Positions 20,477 through 31,079 are shown, counted from the first letter of the stretch. The stretch: 64,000 nucleotides of DNA from Pandoraea sp. (GCA_031291335.1 JARLJF010000020.1:22103-86102), one strand, 5' to 3'. Program-made: numbers and translations. Notes: generated by a model not told the origin, from the letters alone.

Positions 20477-21436
20477 TCAGTCTTGCAGCGCGGCCCACAT
20501 TTCCTTGTCACGCTGCGCCGTCCAGATGCGCGGGTGCGTAATGCCGCTCGCTTCGTCGAACGCGCGCGTTACATCGAACGGCAGGCAGTGTTCGTAGATG
20601 AACACGTGGCCGAACTTCGGATCCATCTGGCTGCGCGTGAGCGCCATCGCGCCCTTGAGGTCGAGCTTCTTTTCGACGGCTTGCTTGCCGGCTTCGAACA
20701 GCGTCGTCACGAAGTCCTTCGTGTAGGCGAGACCCTTGGCAACGTCGGCCGGCGTGGTCAGCGCGGGGCCACGGCCCGGCACGAGCTTCTCGGCGCCGAG
20801 CGCGGCCAGCGCATCGAGCGTGGCCGGCCATTCGGCGAGTTGCGCGTCACCGGTGTAGCAGGCGGCGTCGTACTCGACCAGATCGCCCGAGAACAGCACC
20901 TTCTGCGACGGCAGCCACACCACGGTGTCGCCCTTCGTGTGACCCGAACCGAGGTGCGCGATCTTCACTTCGAGCTTGCCGAGGAAAAGCGTGATTTCCT
21001 TCTCGAAGACGAGCGTCGGCCACGTGAGGCCGGGCACCGTCTCGACACCGGCGAACAGGCGCGGGAAGCGCTCGATCTCCGACTTCATGTCGGCTTCGCC
21101 GCGCTCGACGATCATTTCGTACGTGCCGCGGCTCGCGATGATCTGCTGGGCGCCTTCGGCGAAGTAAGCCGACGCGCCGAGCACGCGCACGGCATGGTAG
21201 TGCGAGAGCACCACGTACTTGATCGGCTTGTCGGTGACCGTGCGGATCTTCGCGATGAGGTCTTGCGCCATGGCGGGCGTGGCCGTCGTGTCGACGATCA
21301 TCACGCCGTCGTCGCCAATGATGACGCCGGAGTTCGGATCGCCCTCGGCCGTATAGGCCCAGGTGTTTTCCGACAGTTGGGTGAACGTGACCTTTTTGGC
21401 TTCCAGGTCGGCTTGCGAGGCGAATGCTTTGGCCAT
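20477..21436 (-). CDS. MBL-fold metallo-hydrolase
   Basis: KYVVLSHYHAVRVLGA (HXHX-type region), SGHTKGDTVVWLP, FSGDLVEYDAACYTGD. Confidence 0.82.
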   Translation of the reverse strand: MAKAFASQADLEAKKVTFTQLSENTWAYTAEGDPNSGVIIGDDGVMIVDTTATPAMAQDLIAKIRTVTDKPIKYVVLSHYHAVRVLGASAYFAEGAQQIIASRGTYEMIVERGEADMKSEIERFPRLFAGVETVPGLTWPTLVFEKEITLFLGKLEVKIAHLGSGHTKGDTVVWLPSQKVLFSGDLVEYDAACYTGDAQLAEWPATLDALAALGAEKLVPGRGPALTTPADVAKGLAYTKDFVTTLFEAGKQAVEKKLDLKGAMALTRSQMDPKFGHVFIYEHCLPFDVTRAFDEASGITHPRIWTAQRDKEMWAALQD

Positions 21437-21509
21437 GCTTGTCTCTCTCTCTTATCTCGTCTGCGGGGATGGTGCGGATGATGAGGGCATCTTACGAAAC
21501 GCTCAGAAT

Positions 21510-21526
21510 ATTTGTCAATGACAAAT
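21510..21526. promoter_or_regulatory. Perfect 17-bp palindrome in MBL/iclR divergent intergenic region
   Basis: ATTTGTCA-A-TGACAAAT. Confidence 0.6.
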
Positions 21527-21681
21527 CTGATTGTTATTTGCTAATGTGACGGCATAAGCGATCCGACGGCGTTCGCGTTCCGGGTTAACCCTGCGCAAAT
21601 GGAGGGACGAATGAAAAAGCGAGCGCCGACTTGTTTAGAATCTAGGCCATTTTCCTTGGGGAGCCCGGCTCCTACGACTGC

Positions 21682-22503
21682 ATGAACCGAATTCCGATGG
21701 ACGGCACCGCCGACACGAGCGGCCAACCCGGCCGAGCCTCACGCGGCGTGCAAAGCGTGGATGTGGCCGCGCGGGTGCTTCAGGCGCTGGCGCAAGCCCG
21801 GCGCCCGCTGGGCCCGGGCGATCTCGCCGCCCTCGCGGGACTGCCGCCCGCGCAGGCGCATCCGTATCTGGTGAGTCTCACGCGACTGGGTTTGCTCAAG
21901 CGCGACCCGATGTCGGGCGACTATGCGCCGGGCCCCATGACGTTGCGTCTCGCGTTGTTACATCTTGAAAACGATCCGGCCTATCGCGCTGCCGTGCCGC
22001 GTGTGATCGCGCTGGCGCGCGAGACCGGCTTTTGTGTGGCGATCTGCACAAGGGCGCCGCAAGGTCCGCTCGTCGTGCATTTCGAACGTGCGGCGTTTCC
22101 GCTGCATGTGAATCTTCACGTCGGTTCGGTCATGTCGCTCACGACAACGTCGACGGGACGCGCGTTCTGCGCGTTCACACCGCAGGCGCAATGGCCGCAG
22201 GCGTGGCAGGAACAGATGCCTGCCGCGTCGACCGAGCGCGAGCGGTTCAACGCGTCGCTCGACGAGACACGTACGCATGGCATGTCGCGCAGCGTGAATA
22301 CGCCAAGCCCGTCGGTGAGCAGTCTGTGTGCGCCGGTGTTCGATGCGCACGGGCGTTTGCGGCTGGCACTCACGGCCATCGGGCCGACGGCGGCGCTCGA
22401 TGTCGCGTGGGAAGGGGCGGCGGCAAGTGCATTGCGTGCGACGGCGAATGCCATCGCGGCGCAGGTCGACACAGAGCTTGAGGCGGGTGAGGTGAATGCA
22501 TGA
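21682..22503 (+). CDS. IclR-family regulator 1 of tandem pair
   Basis: RGVQSVDVAARVLQALAQARRPLGPGDLAALAGLPPAQAHPYLVSLTRLGLL. Confidence 0.85.
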   Translation: MNRIPMDGTADTSGQPGRASRGVQSVDVAARVLQALAQARRPLGPGDLAALAGLPPAQAHPYLVSLTRLGLLKRDPMSGDYAPGPMTLRLALLHLENDPAYRAAVPRVIALARETGFCVAICTRAPQGPLVVHFERAAFPLHVNLHVGSVMSLTTTSTGRAFCAFTPQAQWPQAWQEQMPAASTERERFNASLDETRTHGMSRSVNTPSPSVSSLCAPVFDAHGRLRLALTAIGPTAALDVAWEGAAASALRATANAIAAQVDTELEAGEVNA

Positions 22504-23360
22504 GCGTGACACGAAGTGGAGCGGGCACCGGTGACATGGCAGACGATGTGACGACGACCCAGACAAAACCGCAGCGCGGCATTCAGGCGCTGGAAAGTAC
22601 CGGCGCGTTGCTTGAGGCGTTGGTTGCGGCGGGGCGTCCGCTGCCGCTCAATGCCCTGGCGCGCGACGCGGGCATGGCCGCGGCAAAGGCACATCCGCAT
22701 CTGGTGAGCCTGCAACGTGCAGGCCTGCTTATGCGCGATGAGAACGGCAACTTCGAAGCGGGTGCGCTAAGTCTTGAACTTGGCTTGATGGCGTTGCAGC
22801 GTCTCTCGCCGACTGGCGAAGCCGAACCCGAGATTCTCGCGCTCGCGCAAGCCACTGGCTTGTCGGCGGCGATGGCCGTGCTCGGTCCGGTCGGTCCCAC
22901 GGTGGTTCGACTGGAAGAGGCGATGCGCCCGCAGCACGTGAGCCTGCGCATCGGCACGGTGCTCTCGCTGGTGAACACCGCGATCGGCCGCACGTTCGCC
23001 GCCTTCCTGCCGGAAGCGGTGCTCGACGGTCTGCTCGCGCAAGAGTCCGTGCGCATGGCGGGGGTGGGCGCGGAGGGGCGTGCAACGAAGCCAGCCCCTG
23101 ACTATGCCGCGCGGCTGACGACGATCCGCGAGCAGCGATTCGATACCGCATTGAGCAATCCGGTGCCGGGCATCGATACGGTGGCGGTGCCGGTGTTCGA
23201 TCACACCGGCGAGGTCACGCTGGTGCTCGCGTTGATGGGATCGACGGGCAGTTTCGAGACGGCGCTCGACGCGTCACCGGCGCAGGCGTTGCTCGCGGCG
23301 GCGCATCGCTTGTCGTGGCGCTTCGGCGCCGTTGGCCGGTCAGATGGCGAGATCGGGTAG
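22500..23360 (+). CDS. IclR-family regulator 2 of tandem pair
   Basis: RGIQALESTGALLEALVAAGRPLPLNALARDAGMAAAKAHPHLVSLQRAGLL; ATGA overlap with previous gene. Confidence 0.85.
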   Translation: MSVTRSGAGTGDMADDVTTTQTKPQRGIQALESTGALLEALVAAGRPLPLNALARDAGMAAAKAHPHLVSLQRAGLLMRDENGNFEAGALSLELGLMALQRLSPTGEAEPEILALAQATGLSAAMAVLGPVGPTVVRLEEAMRPQHVSLRIGTVLSLVNTAIGRTFAAFLPEAVLDGLLAQESVRMAGVGAEGRATKPAPDYAARLTTIREQRFDTALSNPVPGIDTVAVPVFDHTGEVTLVLALMGSTGSFETALDASPAQALLAAAHRLSWRFGAVGRSDGEIG

Positions 23361-23502
23361 TCAAGCGTTCGCGTGATGACGCGACGTTGACACATTCGTA
23401 CGGCGACGCATTTTTGCCACGATTTCACGTTGGTTCCGGCGACGGTAAGGTCACACGGTAAGATGAGCGTCAACGCCGTCCCCGTCACCCCGACCTGTTG
23501 CC

Positions 23503-24981
23503 ATGACTGCCGCCATGACCCCCGTGATGACTCGTGAACCCGTTCGATCCCGTGATGTTCGTTCCGACGTTTCGGCCCGCCGATGGCAAAGGCGCGGCGT
23601 GCGATGGCAGGCGTGCCTCGCGGCGCTCACCGTCGCCGGCGCGTTGAGCGCTTGCACTACGTCGGCACCGCCCTCGCCGGGGCCGGCCAAGCCTACCGAG
23701 TCGGCCGCGCGCGTCGATGGCATGCCCGCCGACTGGACGCTTGTCTCCACAGTGATCGTGAGCCGTCACGGCGTGCGTTCGCCGACCCATTCCCATCCCC
23801 CGCTGGACAAACTGAGCCCGGACGCCTGGCCCGGCTGGCCGGTGCCTGCGGGTTATCTGACGGCGCGTGGCGGCTCGCTGGCCGAGCGCATGGGCCGTTA
23901 TTACGGCGACTGGCTGCGTGCACGGCGCGTGTTGCCCGACAATGCGTGCCCGGCGCCCGGTACGGTGTACGGATGGGCGGATATCGATCAACGCACGCGC
24001 GAAACCGGCAATGCGTTGCTGCAAGGCATGGCACCCGGGTGCGACATGCGTACGTCGCACCAAGCGGATCTCACGACCTACGATGCGGTTTTTCATCCGG
24101 TGGATGCCGGCGACTGTCCGCTCGATCCGGGCGCTGCGCGTGGGGCGATCGAGGCGCGGCTGGCGCCGGATGGCGTCGCTGGTCTGAACAAGCGCTACGC
24201 CGCGACAATCGCGCGCGTCGGCGAAGTACTCGACTACGCACATAGTCCCGCCTGCGGCGCGCAAGGCGGCTGCAAGCTTGAGGACGTACCCACGCGACTG
24301 CGTGTCGAAGGCGATGGCAGTGGCGTTGCGTTGCGTGGGGCGCTGGGCAGTGCCGCGACGGCGTCGGAGGTCTTTCTGCTGCAATACGGCGAGGGCTTGC
24401 CCGACAACGACGTGGCCTGGGGGCGAATCCGCGATGAAAAGGATTGGGCGCGTCTGCTCGAAGCGCATAACGCGCAGCGCGATCTGCTCAACCGAACGCC
24501 TTATCTGGCGTCGACGAATGGCACGCCGCTGCTGGCCATTGTTCTCGACGCCCTGACGCGCTCGGCGATGGAGACGGGCGCACCGCCGTCTGCGCCGGTG
24601 CGTGGCCCGGTCCTGCCGGTGGGCAACCGTGTCTACGTGTTGATCGGTCACGACACGAACGTGGCCAACCTTGCGGGCATGCTCAAACTCGATTGGCAGT
24701 TGCCCGATCAACCCGACAACACGCCCCCCGATGGCGCGCTCGTTTTCACGCTATGGCGCAATCCGGCAGGCGAGGCGTTCACGCGTGTGGAGCTGGTGTA
24801 TCAGTCGATGCATCAGATGCGACACCTCACGGCGCTCTCACTGGAGGAACCGGCCAAACGTGTGGCGCTTGCCTTGCCTGACTGCGGCGAGGGGCCCGAC
24901 GCCAAAGCCTGCCGTTGGCCGGCATTTGCCCAGCGCGCGAAAGCCGCGTTGTCTCCGGCGTGTCTGGCGGGGGTGCGCTAA
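23503..24981 (+). CDS. Histidine acid phosphatase / phytase-like lipoprotein
   Basis: VIVSRHGVRSPTHSHP catalytic RHGxRxP; IGHDTNVANLAG HD motif; LSAC lipobox-like N-terminus. Confidence 0.85.
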   Translation: MTAAMTPVMTREPVRSRDVRSDVSARRWQRRGVRWQACLAALTVAGALSACTTSAPPSPGPAKPTESAARVDGMPADWTLVSTVIVSRHGVRSPTHSHPPLDKLSPDAWPGWPVPAGYLTARGGSLAERMGRYYGDWLRARRVLPDNACPAPGTVYGWADIDQRTRETGNALLQGMAPGCDMRTSHQADLTTYDAVFHPVDAGDCPLDPGAARGAIEARLAPDGVAGLNKRYAATIARVGEVLDYAHSPACGAQGGCKLEDVPTRLRVEGDGSGVALRGALGSAATASEVFLLQYGEGLPDNDVAWGRIRDEKDWARLLEAHNAQRDLLNRTPYLASTNGTPLLAIVLDALTRSAMETGAPPSAPVRGPVLPVGNRVYVLIGHDTNVANLAGMLKLDWQLPDQPDNTPPDGALVFTLWRNPAGEAFTRVELVYQSMHQMRHLTALSLEEPAKRVALALPDCGEGPDAKACRWPAFAQRAKAALSPACLAGVR

Positions 24982-25111
24982 CGGCAACGGCAACGACAGA
25001 CGGTTGCCGCCAGAAATTCAGACAGGGGCTTCGGCCCCTGTTTTTCATGGTGCCTCGTCTCGACACGTCATCGTCAGGCTCCATGCCCGTCGTAACTTCC
25101 TTCTAATTTAA

Positions 25112-25160
25112 TTCGTGTGCGAAATAAATTAACGAATATACTTCGTGTGCGAAATAAATT
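25112..25160. repeat. Two 19-bp direct repeats TTCGTGTGCGAAATAAATT, 30-bp period
   Basis: 25112-25130 and 25142-25160 identical; each contains TTCG-TGTG-CGAA dyad. Confidence 0.9.
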
Positions 25161-25230
25161 CTGAATTATGTCAATGCACTGAGAGGCGCAGCGTGACCCC
25201 GTAGACGCGTGAGCGCCGGGGAGTTGCGTC

Positions 25231-26199
25231 ATGTCATCGATTGCCATCGAAATTCCTGCCGTCGACGCGTTTCCGCTCGGCGCCCATATCTGGTATCCGC
25301 AGACGTTGCCGGCGCTGGGCATCGTGCTCGTGCATCCGGCCACGGCCGTGCCGGAACGGCTGTACTTCGCGTTCGCGGAATATGTCACACAACGCGGATT
25401 GATCGCCGTGACGTACAGCTATCGTGGCATCGACGGTTCGCGTCCGCCGATGCTTCGCGGGTTCCGCGCCCGCATGCGCGACTGGGCCGATCTCGACGTT
25501 GAGGGAGTCACTCGCTGGGCACACGAACGCTATCCATCACTGCCCCTCTACGCGGTCGGTCACAGTTTCGGTGGTCACGCCATCGGGCTGTGCGAGAGTT
25601 CGAATCTGCTGCGTGCGGCGGTGCAGGTGGCGTCGCATGCGGGATCGATGCGTGTGGTGAGTGATCGCCGCGAGCGTGCGCGCGTTACGTTCCTGATGCA
25701 TTGGGTGGCGCCACCGTTGGCGCGTCTCGCCGGTTTCATGCCGGGGCGACGACTCGGGCTCGGCGAGGATCTGCCTGCGGGTGTGCTGCTCGAATGGAGC
25801 CGCTGGACACGTCTGCCGAACTACTTCTTCGACGACGGGACGCTAGACGCCGAAGCGCGCTTCGCCAGGGTACAAATGCCGATCCTGTCGCTGGGTTTCG
25901 ACGACGATCTCTGGGCCACGCCGATGGGGATCGACATACTCGTCTCGCGGCTTCGGAATGCCGCTGTAACACGTCGCGAGATTCCGGCCATCCGTTCGGA
26001 TTCCGGATCGATAGGGCATATGGGATACTTCCGCCAACGTTCCGGCGCATTCCTGTGGCCGGAAACCGTCGACTGGTTGTTGTCGACGGGGACGGCGAAC
26101 GGCGTCGAGCCATCCGGCAACCTGGGCGCGACGAGTGTCGCGCAGGCAGGTGCGTCGAGGAACGCGGCGGCGACGTCAGTTCTCATCACACCGCCATAA
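25231..26199 (+). CDS. Alpha/beta hydrolase (serine aminopeptidase S33-like)
   Basis: VGHSFGGHAIGL nucleophile elbow; MPILSLGFDDDLWATP. Confidence 0.85.
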   Translation: MSSIAIEIPAVDAFPLGAHIWYPQTLPALGIVLVHPATAVPERLYFAFAEYVTQRGLIAVTYSYRGIDGSRPPMLRGFRARMRDWADLDVEGVTRWAHERYPSLPLYAVGHSFGGHAIGLCESSNLLRAAVQVASHAGSMRVVSDRRERARVTFLMHWVAPPLARLAGFMPGRRLGLGEDLPAGVLLEWSRWTRLPNYFFDDGTLDAEARFARVQMPILSLGFDDDLWATPMGIDILVSRLRNAAVTRREIPAIRSDSGSIGHMGYFRQRSGAFLWPETVDWLLSTGTANGVEPSGNLGATSVAQAGASRNAAATSVLITPP

Positions 26200-26241
26200 C
26201 AACGATCTACTATCGACGCAATATCGATTCGAGCAGACTGA

Positions 26242-26748
26242 ATGCCAAAACGCCAAACGTCCGCCGCCGCAGCAACCGCTGCAAGCGCCGTGACCACCAG
26301 GAAGCCGGGAAAGGGGGAAGCCGCCGATCGCCGGTTGTACTTCCTGCTCACCGTCGGTCAGCGACGTGTTCAGCGATGGATCGATGCGCGCGCCGGAGAT
26401 AGCGCGAGCGTGAGCGCTGCGCAGGCCGGCGTGTTGTTCTATCTGCTACACCACGAAGATGCGCTCGTGGGCGAAGTCGGCGCGGCCCTGCAACTCTCGC
26501 CGTCGTCGATGACCGGACTGGCGAATCGTATGGTTACCGCAGGCCTGCTGACCCGTCGTGCCGATGCCGAAGACGGACGCGCCACGCGATTGCGTATCAC
26601 GGCGGCCGGCCACAAGGCGATTGCGCGTGCCCGCGACATCCTCGCGGACCTCAATGCGTTGCTGCACGACGACTTCACCGAAGCGGAGCTGAATATCGTG
26701 GCACGCTGGCTGGGCAATCTACAGAGCCGGTTCCCCGCCGAGACATAA
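26242..26748 (+). CDS. MarR-family regulator
   Basis: VGEVGAALQLSPSSMTGLANRMVTAGLLTRRADAEDGRATRLRITAAG. Confidence 0.88.
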   Translation: MPKRQTSAAAATAASAVTTRKPGKGEAADRRLYFLLTVGQRRVQRWIDARAGDSASVSAAQAGVLFYLLHHEDALVGEVGAALQLSPSSMTGLANRMVTAGLLTRRADAEDGRATRLRITAAGHKAIARARDILADLNALLHDDFTEAELNIVARWLGNLQSRFPAET

Positions 26749-26776
26749 TCCGAGCGGGCGCAGCCTCACTGCGTCG

Positions 26777-27211
26777 TCAATGAATCGCCAGCGCGTTGGC
26801 CTGTGCGTTGGCGACACCTGCCGCCACATTCACGCCGATGTTGCCCGACGCCCCCATCAGCGCGCGATCGCCCAGCGACGCGTTCATCGGCCCCGTTGCG
26901 CCGGTCACGGTCGCGGCGTTGCGAATCGTCTGACGGGTATCGATCGTGACGTTGGAAGCACTCGCCAGCACCAACTGGTTCGACTGCGCGTTGAGGGCCC
27001 CTGCGGCGACATTCACGCCGAAGTTGCCGTGCGCGTTACGCAGGGCATCGGCGCCGAGCGTGGCGACCGTGCTGCCGCCAAACACGGCGTCGCCGGTGAT
27101 GGTCTGTCGGGTGGAGAGCTGGACGCCGGTGGCGTCGTCGGAGGTGGCAGCGAAGGCCGGCGCGTGAGCGACGACCAGTGCGAAAGCACTCAGCAAAGCG
27201 AGACGCGTCAT
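26777..27211 (-). CDS. Secreted repeat protein with GNxGVNVAAG motifs (adhesin/Fap-like)
   Basis: Signal peptide MTRLALLSAFALVVAHAPAFA; repeats GNFGVNVAAGALNAQSNQL and GNIGVNVAAGVANAQANAL. Confidence 0.7.
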   Translation of the reverse strand: MTRLALLSAFALVVAHAPAFAATSDDATGVQLSTRQTITGDAVFGGSTVATLGADALRNAHGNFGVNVAAGALNAQSNQLVLASASNVTIDTRQTIRNAATVTGATGPMNASLGDRALMGASGNIGVNVAAGVANAQANALAIH

Positions 27212-27468
27212 AGTGATCTTCCCCAGAAGGTCCGTTGGGACGGATATCTGGATATCGGCGCCTGAGGCGCTCGGGTTGAATGATTTTTCATGTGTCGCGT
27301 AGGCGTCGGGCAATTGATGGTTTGCCCCTGCACCGACGCATCGCGTCACCGAAAGCTGCCGTCATTCCCATGACCGCTGCGGCGCGCATTTTCGCACGGC
27401 GACACGCATGTGCGCCGCCGTGCCATGACGTCAGACTTTGATGCCCGAGCACGCCTTGACGCGCGAGA

Positions 27469-28848
27469 TTACGCCGGTTCTCCCGCGCCGTTTGCGAGTC
27501 CCGCCACATTGCCGCGAGATTGTGTTGCAGCTTGCTGTTGCACAGACGCCGATTTCTTGTGGTCGATCAGCAACACGGCAACGACGGCAATCACTGCGGG
27601 AATCGCGATCGCCATAAAGTTTTGCTGCAACGGCAGCGACATGCTCACGAGTATGCCGATCACGATGGGCGCGAGAATCGCACCGCTGCGTCCGACCCCC
27701 GACGCCCAACCGATGCCCGTGCCGCGCGCCGCCATCGGATAGAACTGGCCCGCATAGGCATAGGTCACGATTTGCGTGCCGATGGTCGATGCGCCGGCCA
27801 ATCCCACGAGCACGAACAGCACCGGCGTGGGCACTTTCACACCGAGCAAGGTGATCGACACGGCGGCGAGAGCATACATGCCCACGAGCACGTACTTGAT
27901 GTTGAAGCGATCCGCGAGCCACCCGCCGCCGATAGCGCCGAGCATCGCGCCGAAGTTCAACACCAGCACGAATGTGAGCGCCGAGCCGAGGCTGTAGCCC
28001 GCACTTGCCATGAGCTTCGCGAGCCACGAACTGAGCGCGTACACCATGAACAGGCACATGAAGAACGCGACCCACAGCATGGCGGTGCTAAAGCCGCGAC
28101 CCTCCTGAAACAGACGCGAGAGCGGTGCGGCCTGCTTGCGGTCCGTGGTCGGCAGCGCGAACTGATCGCCCGGTTGCACGGCATAGTCCGGTGCGAGGCG
28201 GGCAAGCACTTGCTTCAGGGCGTCGAGTCGACCGGTACGAATGAGGAACGGCATCGATTCCGGCAGTGCCTTCATCGCGAAGGGCACGAGCAGCGCGGGC
28301 AGACCTGCGGCGAGAAAGACGGACTGCCATCCGTACGACTCGATCAACCCTTTGCCAAGCAGCGCGGCCAGCATGCCCCCGACGGAGTACCCGGAGAACA
28401 TGAGCGTGACGAGCGTGCCACGCAGTCGTCGCGGCGAGTATTCCGTCATCTGTGCGACGACGATCGGCATCACGCCGCCGATCCCGACGCCTGCGAAGAA
28501 GCGCGTGACGGAGAAGCTGATCGGCTCATGTGTGAAGCCGGCCGCGGCGGTGAACAGCGAGAACATCAGCACGCAGATGGCGATGGCTTTGCGCCGGCCG
28601 ATGCTGTCGGCCACCATGCCCATCACGATGGCCCCGAACATCATGCCGAAGAGTGCGGCGCTGACCATGAAGCCGGCGCTGGTGGCGTCTACATTCATCG
28701 CCTTCATGATCGACGGCAGCGCAATGCCCGCGACCGCGAGGTCGTAGCCGTCGAAGATGATGATGAGTGCGCACCAGAGCAGGATGCGGCCGTGATAGCC
28801 GTTGAAGCGCGCCTCGTCGGCCAGATGGTGTACGTCGATATGTCGCAT
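27469..28848 (-). CDS. MFS transporter, aromatic acid:H+ symporter (AAHS) type
   Basis: IIIFDGYDLAVAGIALPSIM; GMMFGAIVMGMVADSIGRRKAI. Confidence 0.88.
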   Translation of the reverse strand: MRHIDVHHLADEARFNGYHGRILLWCALIIIFDGYDLAVAGIALPSIMKAMNVDATSAGFMVSAALFGMMFGAIVMGMVADSIGRRKAIAICVLMFSLFTAAAGFTHEPISFSVTRFFAGVGIGGVMPIVVAQMTEYSPRRLRGTLVTLMFSGYSVGGMLAALLGKGLIESYGWQSVFLAAGLPALLVPFAMKALPESMPFLIRTGRLDALKQVLARLAPDYAVQPGDQFALPTTDRKQAAPLSRLFQEGRGFSTAMLWVAFFMCLFMVYALSSWLAKLMASAGYSLGSALTFVLVLNFGAMLGAIGGGWLADRFNIKYVLVGMYALAAVSITLLGVKVPTPVLFVLVGLAGASTIGTQIVTYAYAGQFYPMAARGTGIGWASGVGRSGAILAPIVIGILVSMSLPLQQNFMAIAIPAVIAVVAVLLIDHKKSASVQQQAATQSRGNVAGLANGAGEPA

Positions 28849-29202
28849 GCGGTGTCTCCATAACGAATCCGCCCTCCGTCGAAACGCGGAGAGTCTTGGG
28901 GATGTCTTGACCGACGCAAGCGGCACCAGGCCGAGCCGCATCGACACGGCCAGTGGCCAATGCCAATGAAGCAAACCACCTCTGCGAACCTCGAAGGGTG
29001 GATATTTATGCAATATTGTGCATGCAGTAAACGCGAATTGATCGCCAACTGCAAGGGTAATTTGCCCGTTTTAGGGTTTTACATGAGAGAACGAGGCACC
29101 TAAGTGCCTGTTTAATTGCGCCGGATGGCGGTGTGGAGGTGTTGCGCAGGCGAGTGACGTGCGGCGGCAGGGGCGCCGCCGCACATTCAGGCGAGATGCA
29201 AC

Positions 29203-30837
29203 TTATTGCTTGGCGACCGAGTACGGCGGGAGCTGATAGCTCCAGGTTTCGCTCACGGCCTTGCCGCCGGAGACAAGCGCGGCACGCAGTTCCACGACCT
29301 TGGCCGGGTCCTTGACCATCACGCGCAGGTTCAGGCGCAGGCCCCGCGTAACCGGATTCGGTTGCAGCGTCTGTTCGATGATGGTGGCGTTATCGCTCAC
29401 GCTGACCTGGGGCGTGACCGACCCGGCAGGCAGCGAGGCGAGCGGACCGCCGTCGAAGTCCACGATGAGACCGGTGCTGCCGTCGAAGTGACGAATCAGG
29501 TTGGCTTGCGTGATCTCGCCGGCGGTGCGAAGCGTTTGCTTCACCCATGCCAGATTGCGATCGATGATGCCGCGCTCGTTCATCGTCCAGCGGATCGTGT
29601 AGTCAGCTTGTAGCGCCTGGCCCTTGGGCGGCAACTGATCGGGTGTCCAGAACGCGCCGATGTTGTCGTTGGTCTCGTCCGGCGACGGAATCTCCACCAG
29701 TTCGACATGACCCTTGCCCCAATCGCCCTGCGGCTCGATCCAGGCACTCGGGCGCAGATCGTAGCGATCCTTCAGATCTTCGTATTGAGCGAAATCGCGT
29801 CCGCGCTGGAGCAGACCGAAGCCGCGCGGATTCGTCACCTGGAACTGGCTGATGGCGAGATTGCGCGGGTTGTTCAGCGGACGCCAGATCCATTCGCCAT
29901 TGCCTGCGTGAATCGCCAGACCGTTTGAGTCGTGCAATGCCGGACGGAAGTTGTACGGATCGCGCTGCTGATTCGGTCCGAACAGGAACATGCTCGTGAG
30001 CGGCGCGATGCCGAGCTTGGTCACCGGACCGCGCATGAACACACGTGCCTGCACCTTCAGCAGCGAATCGTCGCCCGGCGTCAGGTCGAAACGATACGCA
30101 CCGGTCGCGCGCTTCGAGTCGAGCAACGCATAGAAGACCAGATGCGTGTCGCCTGGGTTCGGACGTTCGATCCAGAATTCGCGGAAGGCCGGGAATTCCT
30201 CGGCAATCGGCAGGCCGGTGTCGATGGCGAGGCCGCGCGCCGACAGACCGTAAATCTGTCCCTTGCCGATCACACGGAAGTAGCTCGCCCCCAGCACGCT
30301 CATGATCTCGTCGAGCTTGCCCGGTTCGTTGATCGGGTACAGCACGCGAAAGCCTGCATAGCCGAGGTTATGCGTGGCGCTGCGATCCAGCTTGAGATCG
30401 CCGAAGTCGAAGCGGCTGGTGTCGTACTTGATCTCGTCGATCTTCGCGTTGCTGCCGTTGCCGACGACTTCGTTGATCTTCACCGGCGTGCTGAACTGCA
30501 TGCCCTGATGATAGAAGCCCAGACGGAACGGCGTGGCCTGATCGTTCCATTCGAACGCTTCGCGTCGCGGCTGGATCTTGATGTAGTCGCCGAACTGCAT
30601 GTTCGCGAAGGCCGGCGTGAGATTGCTGACCGGGGCGGCGTAGGGCTTGTCGGCGAGCGCCTTCGCACGGGCGGTGACGTCGTCGAGGGAGAAGGCATGG
30701 GCATGCGCTGCGCCCAACAGGGCGGCACCTGCCACGAGTGCGGGCAAGAACGAGCGTACGCGTCGATGCCAGGACATGGCGGGGGAAAACAAAACCACGA
30801 ATCTCTCCAGAAGTTGGGGGGACGTTGCAATTCTCAT
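29203..30837 (-). CDS. opgG: Periplasmic glucan biosynthesis protein OpgG/MdoG
   Basis: [44 protein letters not shown]; true start probably 30777 (MSWHRRVRS). Confidence 0.88.
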   Translation of the reverse strand: MRIATSPQLLERFVVLFSPAMSWHRRVRSFLPALVAGAALLGAAHAHAFSLDDVTARAKALADKPYAAPVSNLTPAFANMQFGDYIKIQPRREAFEWNDQATPFRLGFYHQGMQFSTPVKINEVVGNGSNAKIDEIKYDTSRFDFGDLKLDRSATHNLGYAGFRVLYPINEPGKLDEIMSVLGASYFRVIGKGQIYGLSARGLAIDTGLPIAEEFPAFREFWIERPNPGDTHLVFYALLDSKRATGAYRFDLTPGDDSLLKVQARVFMRGPVTKLGIAPLTSMFLFGPNQQRDPYNFRPALHDSNGLAIHAGNGEWIWRPLNNPRNLAISQFQVTNPRGFGLLQRGRDFAQYEDLKDRYDLRPSAWIEPQGDWGKGHVELVEIPSPDETNDNIGAFWTPDQLPPKGQALQADYTIRWTMNERGIIDRNLAWVKQTLRTAGEITQANLIRHFDGSTGLIVDFDGGPLASLPAGSVTPQVSVSDNATIIEQTLQPNPVTRGLRLNLRVMVKDPAKVVELRAALVSGGKAVSETWSYQLPPYSVAKQ

Positions 30838-31079
30838 ACGCGTTCCTTGCGAATTTCATGAGCGTCTGGCGAGCCTCTCATGAGGCGAGGATCTACGCGA
30901 AAAACAGGCCGAAATCGCTTGCAAGATACCAATTGTGGCAAAGTATCGCACTTCGTACTTCGCCGTTACCCATCCGGGCAGTGTCAGCGGATCGGGTAAT
31001 TCCAGTTGAGACGACGGGGGCGCTGCCGCATGCCATCGGATCGGCGTTCGCCCGTCGCGCCACATTGGATCGCTATCAG

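Noticed and set aside
27520-28863. 447-aa ORF antisense to the AAHS MFS gene
   Set aside because: His/Glu/Arg-rich shadow ORF without domain signature.
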